From assembly GCF_037943105.1 (NCBI RefSeq), contig NZ_CP149803.1, positions 124,001-188,000 on the forward strand: DNA of 64,000 bases, written 5' to 3'. The notes beneath the pieces are model-generated. The model was not told the origin of the DNA, searched no databases, and was given only the letters and a program-made list of their open reading frames with translations. Shown here one piece after another: positions 37,568-46,368 of the stretch. The translations under genes were made by a program, and so were the position numbers. The stretch's first letter is position 1. Each line of letters begins with the position of its first letter. This stretch comes from Pseudomonas sp. TMP9. GTDB lineage: Bacteria; Pseudomonadota; Gammaproteobacteria; Pseudomonadales; Pseudomonadaceae.

Positions 37568-37598
37568 TGTCAAACAATCCCTGCTTATTTGTTTGACA
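37568..37598. promoter_or_regulatory. 10-bp inverted repeat upstream of pauD2-like gene
   Basis: TGTCAAACAA (37568-37577) and TTGTTTGACA (37589-37598) are exact inverted copies separated by 11 bp, one helical turn apart. The site lies about 140 bp before the gene in an AT-rich leader. It is a good candidate operator for a dimeric repressor or activator of polyamine genes. Confidence 0.6.
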
Positions 37599-37735
37599 TA
37601 TTTTACGGCTTTGGCAGACTTACCAGCAGGGTGTGCGGGTTTTTGGTCCCGTATGCCAAGCGCATAACAAGGCGCGTGCAACCGCGCTGAGTGCCCTGCA
37701 CAGCAACGGCTGGCTGTCCGGCCCCAAGGTGAAGT

Positions 37736-38524
37736 ATGTCCAGCAACGAAACCAACGAGCGCATAGCGCCGCGTAAACCGGTGGTCCTGATGTCGATGGG
37801 CACGCAGGAGCGCAAAGGCCACGCTTATCAGGTCATGACCCACAAATACATCACGCCACTGGCTGAGCTGTCTGGCTGCATTCCGCTGCTGGCGCCGAGT
37901 TGCTGTGGCGCTGATGATCTTGACCAATACCTGTCGATGGTCGATGGCGTGTACCTGACGGGTGCAGGCAGCAACATCGACCCGGCGTTGTACGGGCAAA
38001 AAAACAAAACGCCGAGTAAAAGTCAGGATAAATCCCGTGATTTGTTCGATATTCCGCTGATTCGCGCAGCCCTTAAGCGCGGCATACCGTTGTTCGCGGT
38101 GTGCCGGGGCATGCAGGAAATTAACGTGGCGCTGGGTGGCACCATTCACCAGAAAGCCTATGAAGTGTCGGGCTTGAACGACCATCGCGAAGACTCAAAT
38201 GATCCGGTGGCTGTGCAGTACGGCGACAGCCATACCGTGCAAGCGTTGGCCGGTAGCTGGTTTGCCGAGTTGATGGGCGACGTGGCGTTCCCGGTCAACT
38301 CGCTGCATGGCCAGGCGCTTGATCAGCTGGGCGAAGGCATCGAGGCCTTAGCGTTTGCTGAAGATGGTTTGGTTGAGGCGATTCACCTACCGGGTGCTGA
38401 ACAGTTCACCTTGGCGGTGCAATGGCACCCGGAATGGCAGGCGGCGCAAAATCCGCATTCGGTGAAAATCTTCCAAGCCTTCGGCGAGGCGTGTCGTGAG
38501 TACGCTGCGCAACGCCATCAATAG
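37736..38524 (+). CDS. pauD2: Gamma-glutamyl-GABA hydrolase, second copy (PauD2-like)
   Basis: This 262-residue class I glutamine amidotransferase is paralogous to SpuA of this window. Nucleophile Cys123 lies in LFAVCRGMQEINVALGG, and the His/Glu pair in LAVQWHPEWQ. It releases GABA from gamma-glutamyl-GABA. P. aeruginosa likewise has two such hydrolases (PauD1, PauD2). The gene stands alone, with its own leader and a terminator directly after it. The name rests on family and the presence of a second copy. Confidence 0.88.
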   Translation: MSSNETNERIAPRKPVVLMSMGTQERKGHAYQVMTHKYITPLAELSGCIPLLAPSCCGADDLDQYLSMVDGVYLTGAGSNIDPALYGQKNKTPSKSQDKSRDLFDIPLIRAALKRGIPLFAVCRGMQEINVALGGTIHQKAYEVSGLNDHREDSNDPVAVQYGDSHTVQALAGSWFAELMGDVAFPVNSLHGQALDQLGEGIEALAFAEDGLVEAIHLPGAEQFTLAVQWHPEWQAAQNPHSVKIFQAFGEACREYAAQRHQ

Positions 38525-38540
38525 TTAAATGTTTGACCAA

Positions 38541-38562
38541 GAAGCCCCGTTTGCGGGGCTTC
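38541..38562. terminator. Bidirectional terminator pauD2/comM
   Basis: GAAGCCCCG, loop TTTG, CGGGGCTTC, followed by TTT; it separates two convergent genes. Confidence 0.88.
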
Positions 38563-38576
38563 TTTGTGCCAGCAAT

Positions 38577-39449
38577 TCAGGTGCCGCTGCCGCTGCCGCT
38601 GGGGCGGTATTGCAACGCCTCAGCCAGATGAGCGCGGCTGATAGGTACAGCACCGTCTAGGTCGGCCAAGGTACGCGCGACCTTCAGCACGCGGTGCGCC
38701 GCGCGCAAGCTCAGGCCTAGGCGTTCGCAGGCATTCTCCAGCCATTGGCGGTCTGCGTCAGGCAGGCTGCAATGCTGCTTTACCCCGTTTAAATCCAAAT
38801 GCGCATTGGCGCAGCCTTGGCGATCCAGTTGCTGCTGGCGTGCTTGAATAACCAAGGCGGCCAGTTCAGCGCTGCTTGGGCCTGGCTCAGCGCTGGCGTT
38901 AAGGCGGGTGGTCTCGCGCGGTACGGTAAGGTGCAGGTCGATACGATCAAGCAGCGGGCCGGAGAGTTTGCTGCGGTAGCGCTGCACCTGCTCGCTGCTG
39001 CAACGACAACGACCGGACGGGTCACCCAAATGCCCGCAGGGGCAGGGGTTCATTGCTGCGACTAGCTGAAAGCGCGCCGGGAAGCGCACCTTGTCGCGGG
39101 CGCGGGCGATGACAATTTGGCCGCTTTCTAGGGGCTCTCGTAAGACTTCTAAAACCTTTCGATCAAACTCAGGAAGCTCATCAAGAAACAATACGCCGTG
39201 ATGGGCCAAGGTAATTTCGCCCGGCTGCGGACGGCTACCGCCACCGACCAGCGCCGGCCCCGACGCGCTGTGATGCGGGGTGCGGAATGGTCGTTGTGGC
39301 CAGGCGCTCAGAGGCGTGTGGCTAGCAACTGAATGAATCGCCGCAACTTCCAGCGCTTCTGTCTCGTTCAGCGGTGGCAGTAAGCCCGGCAGGCGGCTGG
39401 CCAGTAAGGTTTTGCCGGTGCCGGGCGGGCCGGTAAACAGGATATTGTG
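38577..39449 (-). pseudogene. comM: comM 3' half (cut off by island)
   Basis: This half encodes the C-terminal part of the YifB/ComM Mg-chelatase-like helicase. It includes the HNILFTGPPGTGKT Walker A at the break, HHGVLFLDELPEF Walker B and the ACPCGHLGDPSG-type cysteine motif (NPCPCGHLGDPSGRCRCSSEQVQRYRSKLSGPLLDRIDLH). The reading frame is open up to the junction at 39449 with no start. The matching 5' half is at 48757-49395. Joined at CACAAT they would give a normal-length protein of about 501 residues, so inactivation is due only to the island. Confidence 0.95.
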
Positions 39450-39462
39450 TTATAATACACCC
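39444..39462. repeat. Left island end with att repeat
   Basis: ATTGTG at 39444-39449 is repeated at the right junction (48757-48762). Just inside lies AATACACCC (39454-39462), inverted as GGGTGTATT at 48730-48738. These mark the recombination limits of the island. Confidence 0.8.
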
Positions 39463-39483
39463 ATTCAATTGAGGGCATAGGCG

Positions 39484-40650
39484 ATGAAGGCTAAAGCGTA
39501 CTCGTACATCCGGTTTTCATCTCCCGAGCAAGCTAAGGGCGACAGTTACAGACGTCAGAGGGTGGCAGCAGAAAGCTACTGTATGGCCAATGGCTTAGAG
39601 TTCGTTGATAGCAAGGAATATCTATTTTTTGATAAAGGTAGAAGTGCATACAAAGCAAAACATCTTGACGATACAGGTGAGCTAGCACGTTTTTTGTCAT
39701 ACGTTGAAAACGGGGCGATTTCCGCCGGATCATTTTTGATTGTTGAATCCCTAGACCGCCTCAGCCGTGAAAAAGTGAAGGACGCTCTTCCAAGATTCTT
39801 GGATTTGTTGAATAAGGGAATAAATATTTATACATCTGCGGATTGCAGGTTATATACAAGCGATGTCGACGAGCTTGATCTGTTTGCTAGTATTATCCAT
39901 ATGAGTCGGGCACACAGCGAATCCAGTATAAAAGGACATAGAATTTCAAAGGCTTGGGGAAATAAGCAGGCACGTGCACGCGAATCTTTGACACCGCTAG
40001 GGGCAGCATGCCCCTACTGGTTAAAGCTTGAAAATGGCGCATATGCACTAATTCCTGAGCGTGTTGATGCTATCAAACAAATCTTTGATCTTGCACTGGG
40101 CGGGATTGGCCAAAGACTAATTGCCAAAACTTTGAATGCTGAGGGAGTTCCAATATTTGGATCAACAAATCGCAATAAAAGCGGTGCATGGGGAAGCAGT
40201 TCAGTTGGCAAAATCCTCTGTAATCGAGCTCTTTTGGGAGAGTATCAACCGACTGGCATAGTCGAGGGGGAGCGGCAGAAAATAGGAGAGCCTGTACAGG
40301 GCTTCTATCCAATAGTCGTTTTAGAGGAGATTTTTTATGCGGCAGCTAAGTCTCGTAACGAAAAACTCGTATCCAAGGCTACAAAACCTTCAATAAATTT
40401 CAATGTTTGGCAGGGCATTGCTAAGTGCGAATTATGCTCGGAATCAATGCATCTAGTGAATAAAGGCACCCCTCCCAAAGGATCGAAATATTTGCGGTGC
40501 TATGGCGCCGCGAAAGGTGTGTGCAGGGGAAAATTAGTACGTCTGGACAGGAGTGAAGAGATATTTCGCGAGATTTTAGCGAAAGTTGATAGTCTTAGTT
40601 TGGTTCAAGACCATCAAGGTAAGCTTAAGAAGGGCGGTTGCAGGAGCTGA
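39484..40650 (+). pseudogene. Large serine recombinase, 5' part (interrupted by IS30 element)
   Basis: The N-terminal resolvase domain has the catalytic Ser12 in YIRFSSPEQ and the segment IVESLDRLSREKVKDALPRFLDLL. A recombinase domain follows (GIGQRLIAKTLNAEGVPIFG...WGSSSVGKILCNRALLGEYQP), then a zinc-ribbon with CELC and CYGAAKGVC. Translation ends artificially at the IS end after 388 residues. The 3' part resumes at 41731. It is the first gene inside the left junction, as expected for the island integrase. Confidence 0.92.
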
Positions 40651-41730
40651 GTGCAACACGGTTAATGAATTGAAGTCGGAGCATCATGCCGCATTGTCAT
40701 GGCTGCTTGCATCACCTCGCCCATAACTTCGATGGGGCACTTGAAGTCGAAGCGCTTACGCGGCCGCATGTTCAGTTGCAGAGCGATGGCATCCAACTCT
40801 GCCTGGCTGTGTACCGACAGGTCTGTGCCTTTGGGCAGGTACTGGCGGATCAGGCCATTGATGTTTTCGTTGCTACCTCGCTGCCAAGGGCTATGAGGGT
40901 CACAGAAGAAGATCGCTACACCCGTTTTCTGGGTGATCTCAGCGTGCCGCGCCATCTCCCGTCCTTGGTCGTAGGTCATGCTCTTGCGCATCGCAAACGG
41001 CATGCCATTGAGCGCTGCACTGAAGCCCTCCATCGCCGAGGTCGCCGTCGCGTCGTTCATCTTCACCAGCATCAAGTAACCACTGGTGCGCTCCACCAAC
41101 GTGCCTACAGATGAGGCGTTGGCTTTACCCTTGATCAAGTCGCCTTCCCAATGCCCCGGCATAAGCCGGTCTTCGATTTCAGGGGGGCGCACGTGAATGC
41201 TGACCATTTCAGGGATCTGGCCGCGCCGATCCACGCCGCCAGAGCGCGGTCTGCGCGTCGTCTTGCTTTGGCGCAAGCAGATGATCAACTCCTTACGCAG
41301 CTCGCCGACCGGCAGGGCATAAATCGCGTTATAGATCGTCTCGCGACAGACGTAGGCCTCTCTGAGGCTGGGAATATTCATGCTGCGCAGCTTGCCGGCA
41401 ATCTGCTCGGGAGACAAACGCTCACGCAGCATATGGGTCACCAACGCGAAGCGCTCGCTACCCGGCAACAGCTTTCGCATCGGTCGACACACCTGCCGGC
41501 GGGCTTGCATCTGCTGTTGTGCCACCCGGGCCGAGTAGCCGCCACAGGCACCTTGATTACGCCGCAACTCCCGGCTGATGGTCGAAGGGGATCGAGTGAT
41601 CAAGCAGGCAATCTCGCGCAGGCTGAAGCCCTGGGCACGACCGATTTGAATGGTGGCGCGCTCTTCAACGCTGAGTTCGGTATAAGACATAGGGGCAGCA
41701 CCGTACCGGAAAGGTCAGGTGTTGCACTCA
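40648..41730. mobile_element. IS30-family insertion sequence
   Basis: Perfect terminal inverted repeats TGAGTGCAACAC (40648-40659) and GTGTTGCACTCA (41719-41730) bound 1083 bp that carry a single transposase gene. No target duplication is evident. With these ends, removal would rejoin the recombinase in frame (AGC-GAT). Confidence 0.92.
40662..41690 (-). CDS. IS30-family transposase
   Basis: This 342-residue DDE transposase has an N-terminal helix-turn-helix (LSVEERATIQIGRAQGFSLREIACLITRSPSTISRELRRN) and a DDE core with Asp184 (HWEGDLI), Asp241 (TYDQGREM) and Glu275 (RGSNENINGL). The gene is full length and intact, so the element is probably still active. It lies opposite to the recombinase gene it interrupts. 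Confidence 0.96.
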   Translation of the reverse strand: MSYTELSVEERATIQIGRAQGFSLREIACLITRSPSTISRELRRNQGACGGYSARVAQQQMQARRQVCRPMRKLLPGSERFALVTHMLRERLSPEQIAGKLRSMNIPSLREAYVCRETIYNAIYALPVGELRKELIICLRQSKTTRRPRSGGVDRRGQIPEMVSIHVRPPEIEDRLMPGHWEGDLIKGKANASSVGTLVERTSGYLMLVKMNDATATSAMEGFSAALNGMPFAMRKSMTYDQGREMARHAEITQKTGVAIFFCDPHSPWQRGSNENINGLIRQYLPKGTDLSVHSQAELDAIALQLNMRPRKRFDFKCPIEVMGEVMQAAMTMRHDAPTSIH

Positions 41731-42258
41731 GATTTTGCGGCCGCCAAGTTACTTGACGTTCAGGAGGGAAAGATTTCAGGTATCAACTCTAGGCTTAAGG
41801 AGTTGCAAGCTGAAATGTTAAACTTGGGCAGTAAGCTTTCAAGTATTTTTTTTAGCACTATTGTTCAGCTTGAAAGTGATTTGGAAGCTCACCAGTTGTT
41901 AAGGGAAAAAATAAAGGCAGACCTCGGCAGGGAAAAAATTATAAATAAAAATGATTTTTTTGAACGGTTAGATCTTGTTAGTTTTGAAGGCCGTGCTAGA
42001 GCCAATAGCCTTGTTAAAAATCTTGGTGCGATTATTAAAATAAACCGCGAAGTTGACCATGTGAATTATACGATTCAGGTTGATGAAAAAGAGGTTCTTT
42101 GTATCGTCGATGAAGGTGATAAAATCGCCTATATCCCATATAGTAAATCGTATTTGGATGTAGTTGAAATGCACAAAGATGATGGGTCGATGTTGTTCTC
42201 CCTAGGGGCATCTATTGTAGATCTAGACGAGTATGAGGAAAGCCTTAAAAATCAGTAA
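41731..42258 (+). pseudogene. Large serine recombinase, 3' part
   Basis: The frame continues the broken recombinase: SDFAAAKLLDVQEGKISGINSRLKELQAEMLNLGSKL... It forms a coiled-coil segment (residues rich in Leu/Glu/Lys heptads) followed by a beta-containing C-terminal end (VLCIVDEGDKIAYIPYSKSYLD). The coiled coil is the part of large serine integrases that controls integration versus excision. It has no own start beyond a GTG inside the IS terminus. Confidence 0.85.
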
Positions 42259-42300
42259 ATAATCTGATGCGGTATCTAGAGGGGGCGAGATTAAGGCAGT

Positions 42301-42357
42301 CCAGCGGCACGCTGGCCCACCATCGGCGCGCCGATGTGTAGTGGGTTACACTTTTGG
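42301..42357. other. Putative oriT: cluster of three inverted repeats
   Basis: Three adjacent elements are seen: CCAGC/GCTGG hairpin (42301-42315), perfect palindrome CATCGGCGCGCCGATG (42321-42336), and GTGTA gtgggt TACAC (42336-42351) followed by TTTTGG. The last resembles MobV-type nick regions (TAGTGTGTTATACTTT in pMV158). It lies about 500 bp upstream of the MobV gene. Confidence 0.55.
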
Positions 42358-42422
42358 TTTCTAACGCGTCATCATTTCGCGCAATATCCGTAAGCTTTAT
42401 ATAAATATTGCACAACCCTGCG

Positions 42423-42455
42423 CTCCATTCGTATTATATAAATAAACGAATGGAG
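42423..42455. promoter_or_regulatory. 10-bp inverted repeat before the 42463 gene
   Basis: CTCCATTCGT (42423-42432) and ACGAATGGAG (42446-42455) are exact inverted copies around an AT-rich 13-nt spacer. The right arm contains the GGAG ribosome site of the next gene. It could be an operator or an RNA hairpin hiding that site. Confidence 0.65.
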
Positions 42456-42462
42456 AAAGCTC

Positions 42463-42885
42463 ATGTTAACTGCATATAAAATAATAGCTACTGATGACTT
42501 TGCTGTCTTGCGCAAAGCATCAAGGCTATTGGCCTGCGATATTGTAATGGATGAAATGAAGAAATCGATAACTTGGGGCCCCTTACCAAGACTCGATAAT
42601 TCGGCATATATAGTCGACAAGCTCGACTATACGTCTAGCATGTGGGAGTGTTTTTTAGAGATGATTGAGTGGGGAGCCGCCGTCATCTGCCCTGGAGGCA
42701 ATGATGAGGTGGTTATTGCTGACAAGGAGATTGTTGATATTTTTATCAGATCAATTCAGCGCTTGATTGACGCTTTAAAGACCTCCTTGGATCTGACTCT
42801 TAGAAATTCATTGAGTACACAGCGCAGCCATAACCATCCCAAAAAGCATTGGCAACAGAATAATGGAGATAGCTATACGCTATAA
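42463..42885 (+). CDS. Island hypothetical protein, 140 aa
   Basis: This soluble protein (MLTAYKIIATDDFAVLRKASRLLACDIVMDEMKKSITWGPLPRLDNSAYIVDKLDY...) has a C-terminal helical half. GGAG precedes the start. It overlaps the MobV gene by 23 bp, so it is translationally linked to mobilisation. I recognise no family; a role as relaxase accessory protein is only suggested by position. Confidence 0.65.
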   Translation: MLTAYKIIATDDFAVLRKASRLLACDIVMDEMKKSITWGPLPRLDNSAYIVDKLDYTSSMWECFLEMIEWGAAVICPGGNDEVVIADKEIVDIFIRSIQRLIDALKTSLDLTLRNSLSTQRSHNHPKKHWQQNNGDSYTL

Positions 42886-43897
42886 GTGGCTGTATATGTA
42901 CTCAATAATAAGAACAAAAAAGATTAAAACTATTGCGGCTCTTAATAGCTCTGCTCGCCACACTTTCCGAGAGCAACCTACACCGAATGCTGATCCGGCT
43001 AAGCTTGCTCAAAATAGAATGGCAGGTGCTAAAAACAGCGCACAGTTAACCAGTGTCCTGCAAGGTCGCTTACCTGAGCGCAGGAGATCTGACGCAGTGT
43101 TGTGTATCGAGTATCTAATTACAGCCTCACCAGAGGCTTTCGAGCGCCATGGTGGGCATTTGAACGACCTTGGTTCAGGTTACTTTAGCGATGCAGTGCG
43201 CTGGTTGAACGAGCGTCATGGCATGGATAATGTCTTATCCGCAACATTGCATCTCGATGAAAGAACACCTCACTTAGTTGCATATGTCGTCCCTTTAACT
43301 GCCGAAGGCCGCCTTAGTGCGCGGGATTATCTTGGGGGGGCTGAGCTAATGAGAAACATGCAAGACAGTTTCCATGATTCCTGCGGAGCCTCAAGAGGAC
43401 TTCAGCGTGGGCTTCGTAGGTCGAAAGCCAAGCATGAAGATATCTCGTCATTTTACGGAGCTCTTTCCGCAGTCGGTGCAGCCCCTGAACTATCCGCAAA
43501 AGATTATGCCTTGAGGGCCGTGGGACATAAGACATCGGCATGGTACAAAGCTGAAGAGTTAACTAAGGCTCTAAGCATCGACGCATCAATCGAAATAAAG
43601 CGCAGAAAAAGAACTAGCAGCAAACAAAAATTAATAGAAATAGCCGAAATAAATAATAATGTAAAAGCGATCAATTTGTGTCATAAAGAAGAGAGCTTAA
43701 CCAAGCGCGAGCGTGAAATTGAGTGTCGTGAAAAAGCAATTGAAAGACGGGAGCCTGAATTGGCCATAGCCATTGCTAAAGCTGAAGGCATGGAGCGACT
43801 GGTTGAGCTACTAAAAAGTAAGCTCAATCCTCAAGTGAAGTTAAAACCAACAAGAGCAACTGATTACTCATACGATTTTGAGTTCAGCGTACCTTGA
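42863..43897 (+). CDS. MobV/Pre-family relaxase
   Basis: Relaxases nick oriT and lead plasmid or element transfer. The 344-residue protein has the MobV motif HLDERTPH (130-137; His130, Asp132, Glu133, His137) followed by LVAYVVPLTAEGRLSARDYLGG. An N-terminal motif SSARHTFREQPTPNADP stands in place of the usual HxxR-N segment. The C-terminal half is a charged coiled coil. This indicates that the island can be mobilised. The start overlaps the preceding gene. Confidence 0.9.
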   Translation: MEIAIRYKWLYMYSIIRTKKIKTIAALNSSARHTFREQPTPNADPAKLAQNRMAGAKNSAQLTSVLQGRLPERRRSDAVLCIEYLITASPEAFERHGGHLNDLGSGYFSDAVRWLNERHGMDNVLSATLHLDERTPHLVAYVVPLTAEGRLSARDYLGGAELMRNMQDSFHDSCGASRGLQRGLRRSKAKHEDISSFYGALSAVGAAPELSAKDYALRAVGHKTSAWYKAEELTKALSIDASIEIKRRKRTSSKQKLIEIAEINNNVKAINLCHKEESLTKREREIECREKAIERREPELAIAIAKAEGMERLVELLKSKLNPQVKLKPTRATDYSYDFEFSVP

Positions 43898-43944
43898 TTC
43901 ATGGAGGTCTAGATGAAGGAATAGAAACACATTCATTAGACCAT

Positions 43945-45372
43945 CTAGCGGCTTCGTCGTATTGGCGGGCCCCTGATATAAGCTGTGCATCCATACCTGT
44001 CCATTCTTATAGAAAGAACGGTGAGGTCTTGGTGCCACTGCGGGCATTGTGAACTTGAAGAATTGAAGATAACTCCAACACAGAACACGAAGAACCCAGT
44101 GCAAATTTCTAAGCACAAAGCCAAAAGATCATCATTTCTTTCCTGTTTAACCTCGTTTAGCTTTTGCTCGTCAGCCCGATATTGGATATCAGAAGTCTTT
44201 ACTCTTGTCTCTCCATATCCGTTTTTGTATGTACTTTGGACGAAAATATATTTCCTCAGGCCACCAAAATGCAGTTCCTTAAGGGCATCCAGCTGCAATC
44301 TATTCCGATTTGGTTCAGTCTTGGCCACGATCAGGTTTTCTGCATGCCCGCCAAGTTCTGAATCGCGCTTTATGTGACGGCGAAGCTCCTTGATTTTTGA
44401 TACTCCCTTGATCCCGATTAGCTGATACTGACGCTTACCAGCACATGAAATAGCTACTCTTTGCCGCATTGCAGAAACAGACGCTCTCTGACTAGTTCCT
44501 CTGCCTGCATAGGAATTGTCAAAAACATATGATATTGCTTGTTTATAGGCATCATAATTTGTCGGCGGGCGGGTCTTTATGATCTCGTCATGGTGGGTCG
44601 CGTAGTAATTCTTAAGGGAAGTAGATTCACGTTCATAAAGTGAACGGAGACGATTCCTTATCAATTGCTCCACTTCGCTGGTTGCATAAAGGAGTATGTG
44701 CCAGTGAGGGCATCCGTCCAAATGAACTTCCACTGCACGTATTCCCCAAAAGTCAGTGCCAACCTTTGCTTTACGTGACACGTACCCAAATAACGATAGG
44801 TAAAAATCGGTTAGCCAAATGTGCGCATCCTCAAATGTTTTATATGCGTAATTTGCGCTGGATGAGTGAAATTCAGAGGGGCATGTAAGTGTTATAAATA
44901 TAGATTGGAAGCCTTTTTCAAACGCGGCCTCGCTATAGCCTAGAACGGTCGTATAGTTTTGATTTGCTGCAATGGCTGCTTTTTTGCTGCTGTTTCGATT
45001 AGCCAGCTTCGCAAGCGTAAAGCTTTGATCTGAGCAATATTCCTGCCTTCCTTCTCTCGCCGAACCCAAAATGCCAGATTTAACAGAAATCTCTTCGCGT
45101 GATTTGTTAGCCAGGTTTTTGAGTTGATCTAGCCAATTGCTATGGCGTGACAACCTAGTCAAAATTCCTAATTCGGTTTTATTACCTTTAGGGGCAATAG
45201 AAACTCCGTACTCATGCTTAGTCGCGGCATGATGGGATAGGCCTTGTGAAGAGGCTGACGATATAAAATTAGCGTGATTTGAAGCGATTGTATTCGCTAG
45301 TTCAGATAGTTCGTCGATGGTGTACTGGGCTAATTGCCTTAGCGTGGGCAAGTTGTAGGTGTGTTGATACAT
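43945..45372 (-). CDS. GPA-type HUH replication endonuclease
   Basis: P2 gpA-like proteins nick an origin for rolling-circle replication. The 475-residue protein has motif 1 IFITLTCPSEFH (158-169), the HUH motif VEVHLDGCPHWHILLY (His223, His225) and motif RVAISCAGKRQYQLIGIKG. The Tyr motif is less regular (AISYVFDNSYAG), with only one tyrosine at the usual place. The last about 60 residues look atypical (CTGFFVFCVGVIF...) and may be a membrane-like or degenerate tail. A phage- or plasmid-like origin should be nearby. Confidence 0.83.
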   Translation of the reverse strand: MYQHTYNLPTLRQLAQYTIDELSELANTIASNHANFISSASSQGLSHHAATKHEYGVSIAPKGNKTELGILTRLSRHSNWLDQLKNLANKSREEISVKSGILGSAREGRQEYCSDQSFTLAKLANRNSSKKAAIAANQNYTTVLGYSEAAFEKGFQSIFITLTCPSEFHSSSANYAYKTFEDAHIWLTDFYLSLFGYVSRKAKVGTDFWGIRAVEVHLDGCPHWHILLYATSEVEQLIRNRLRSLYERESTSLKNYYATHHDEIIKTRPPTNYDAYKQAISYVFDNSYAGRGTSQRASVSAMRQRVAISCAGKRQYQLIGIKGVSKIKELRRHIKRDSELGGHAENLIVAKTEPNRNRLQLDALKELHFGGLRKYIFVQSTYKNGYGETRVKTSDIQYRADEQKLNEVKQERNDDLLALCLEICTGFFVFCVGVIFNSSSSQCPQWHQDLTVLSIRMDRYGCTAYIRGPPIRRSR

Positions 45373-45753
45373 AAAATGGCTTCATGAGATCTTCCCTGCG
45401 TTAGTTTCTACTTATCCTTTTTTAAATTATGTATTGGAATCAAAAAGCGCTCCAATTGCATTAATAGATTGCAAGTGGTTCTATCCATACACTAAATCTA
45501 TCGCCAGCCACAATCTGATAGTTTTGTTCGAAACCGACCGAGATTATTTGCGCTCTTCTAGGTTTTGTCCGTTGCTGTTACTCGGCTGCCAATGGACAAC
45601 GATGATGACTTTTTGTAGGTATCAATAAACGACCGTTAAATGATGCGTTAATTTTAAGGTTCTATTGGTATCATAAAAATAGCAATTGGCATTATATGAT
45701 ACCGTGTTATGATGATACTACGATTTATGATACCAATAAGAGAAAATGAGATT
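45373..45753. promoter_or_regulatory. Intergenic region with resolution-site-like repeats
   Basis: This 381-bp region between divergent genes contains an exact 14-bp inverted pair, ATTGGTATCATAAA (45664-45677) and TTTATGATACCAAT (45724-45737). Two further ATGATAC copies lie between the arms. It lies directly before the resolvase start, so it is a likely res site and autoregulatory operator. Nothing else convincing is seen. Confidence 0.7.
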
Positions 45754-46320
45754 ATGTCTAGACTCTTTCTATATGCGCGTGTGTCAACTGAGGATCAGAA
45801 GACCGAGAATCAGGTGCAGGAAATTAGGGCCGCCGGTTACGACGTTCATCCTGCGCGTGTAATTGAAGAGGTGATATCAGGCAGCGTATCCGCTAAGCAG
45901 CGTCCTGGCTTCGTGAAATTGTTGGAACGCATGGAGTCAGGTGACACCTTGTTGGTTTCTAAGCTTGATCGCTTAGGCCGAAATGCCATGGATGTAAGAT
46001 CTACAGTAGAGAAACTGGAGTCAGATGGTATACGCGTACTTTGTCTGGCTTTGGGAGGAGTTGATCTGACATCGGCGCCGGGCAAGATGACAATGCAAGT
46101 GTTGGGGGCGGTTGCTGAGTTTGAAAGAGACCTGCTGATTGAGCGAACTCAGGCGGGGCTGAAGCGTGCACGGGGCCAGGGTATTAAGCTTGGCCGTCCT
46201 GAGGCGCTTGGTACCACAGCTGCTGTTCAAAAACTGAAAGAAAAAGGGCTGACTCAGGCGGTCGTTGCTCATTCCCTTCGTTTAGGAATTGCTACAGTTA
46301 AGCGTCACTGGAACAAATAA
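45754..46320 (+). CDS. Small serine resolvase/invertase
   Basis: This 188-residue recombinase of the Tn3/Hin type has the catalytic Ser11 in YARVSTEDQ. It also has VSKLDRLGRNAMD, the helix E segment AVAEFERDLLIERTQAGLKRAR and a C-terminal helix-turn-helix (LKEKGLTQAVVAHSLRLGIATVKRHWNK). ATG 45754 gives the normal N-terminus MSRLFLYARVST. It probably resolves multimers of the circular island form or inverts a segment. The upstream repeats are its likely site. Confidence 0.92.
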   Translation: MSRLFLYARVSTEDQKTENQVQEIRAAGYDVHPARVIEEVISGSVSAKQRPGFVKLLERMESGDTLLVSKLDRLGRNAMDVRSTVEKLESDGIRVLCLALGGVDLTSAPGKMTMQVLGAVAEFERDLLIERTQAGLKRARGQGIKLGRPEALGTTAAVQKLKEKGLTQAVVAHSLRLGIATVKRHWNK

Positions 46321-46368
46321 CACCTATTCCAGCGGGATAGCAAAGGCTTATCCCGCGACTTGGAATTT

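Noticed and set aside
40640..41740. Target-site duplication of the IS30 element
   Set aside because: No short direct repeat is found at the terminal inverted repeats with either choice of end.
42372..42620. 82-codon reverse frame in the island
   Set aside because: Antisense to the 42463 gene and its leader, without a ribosome site.
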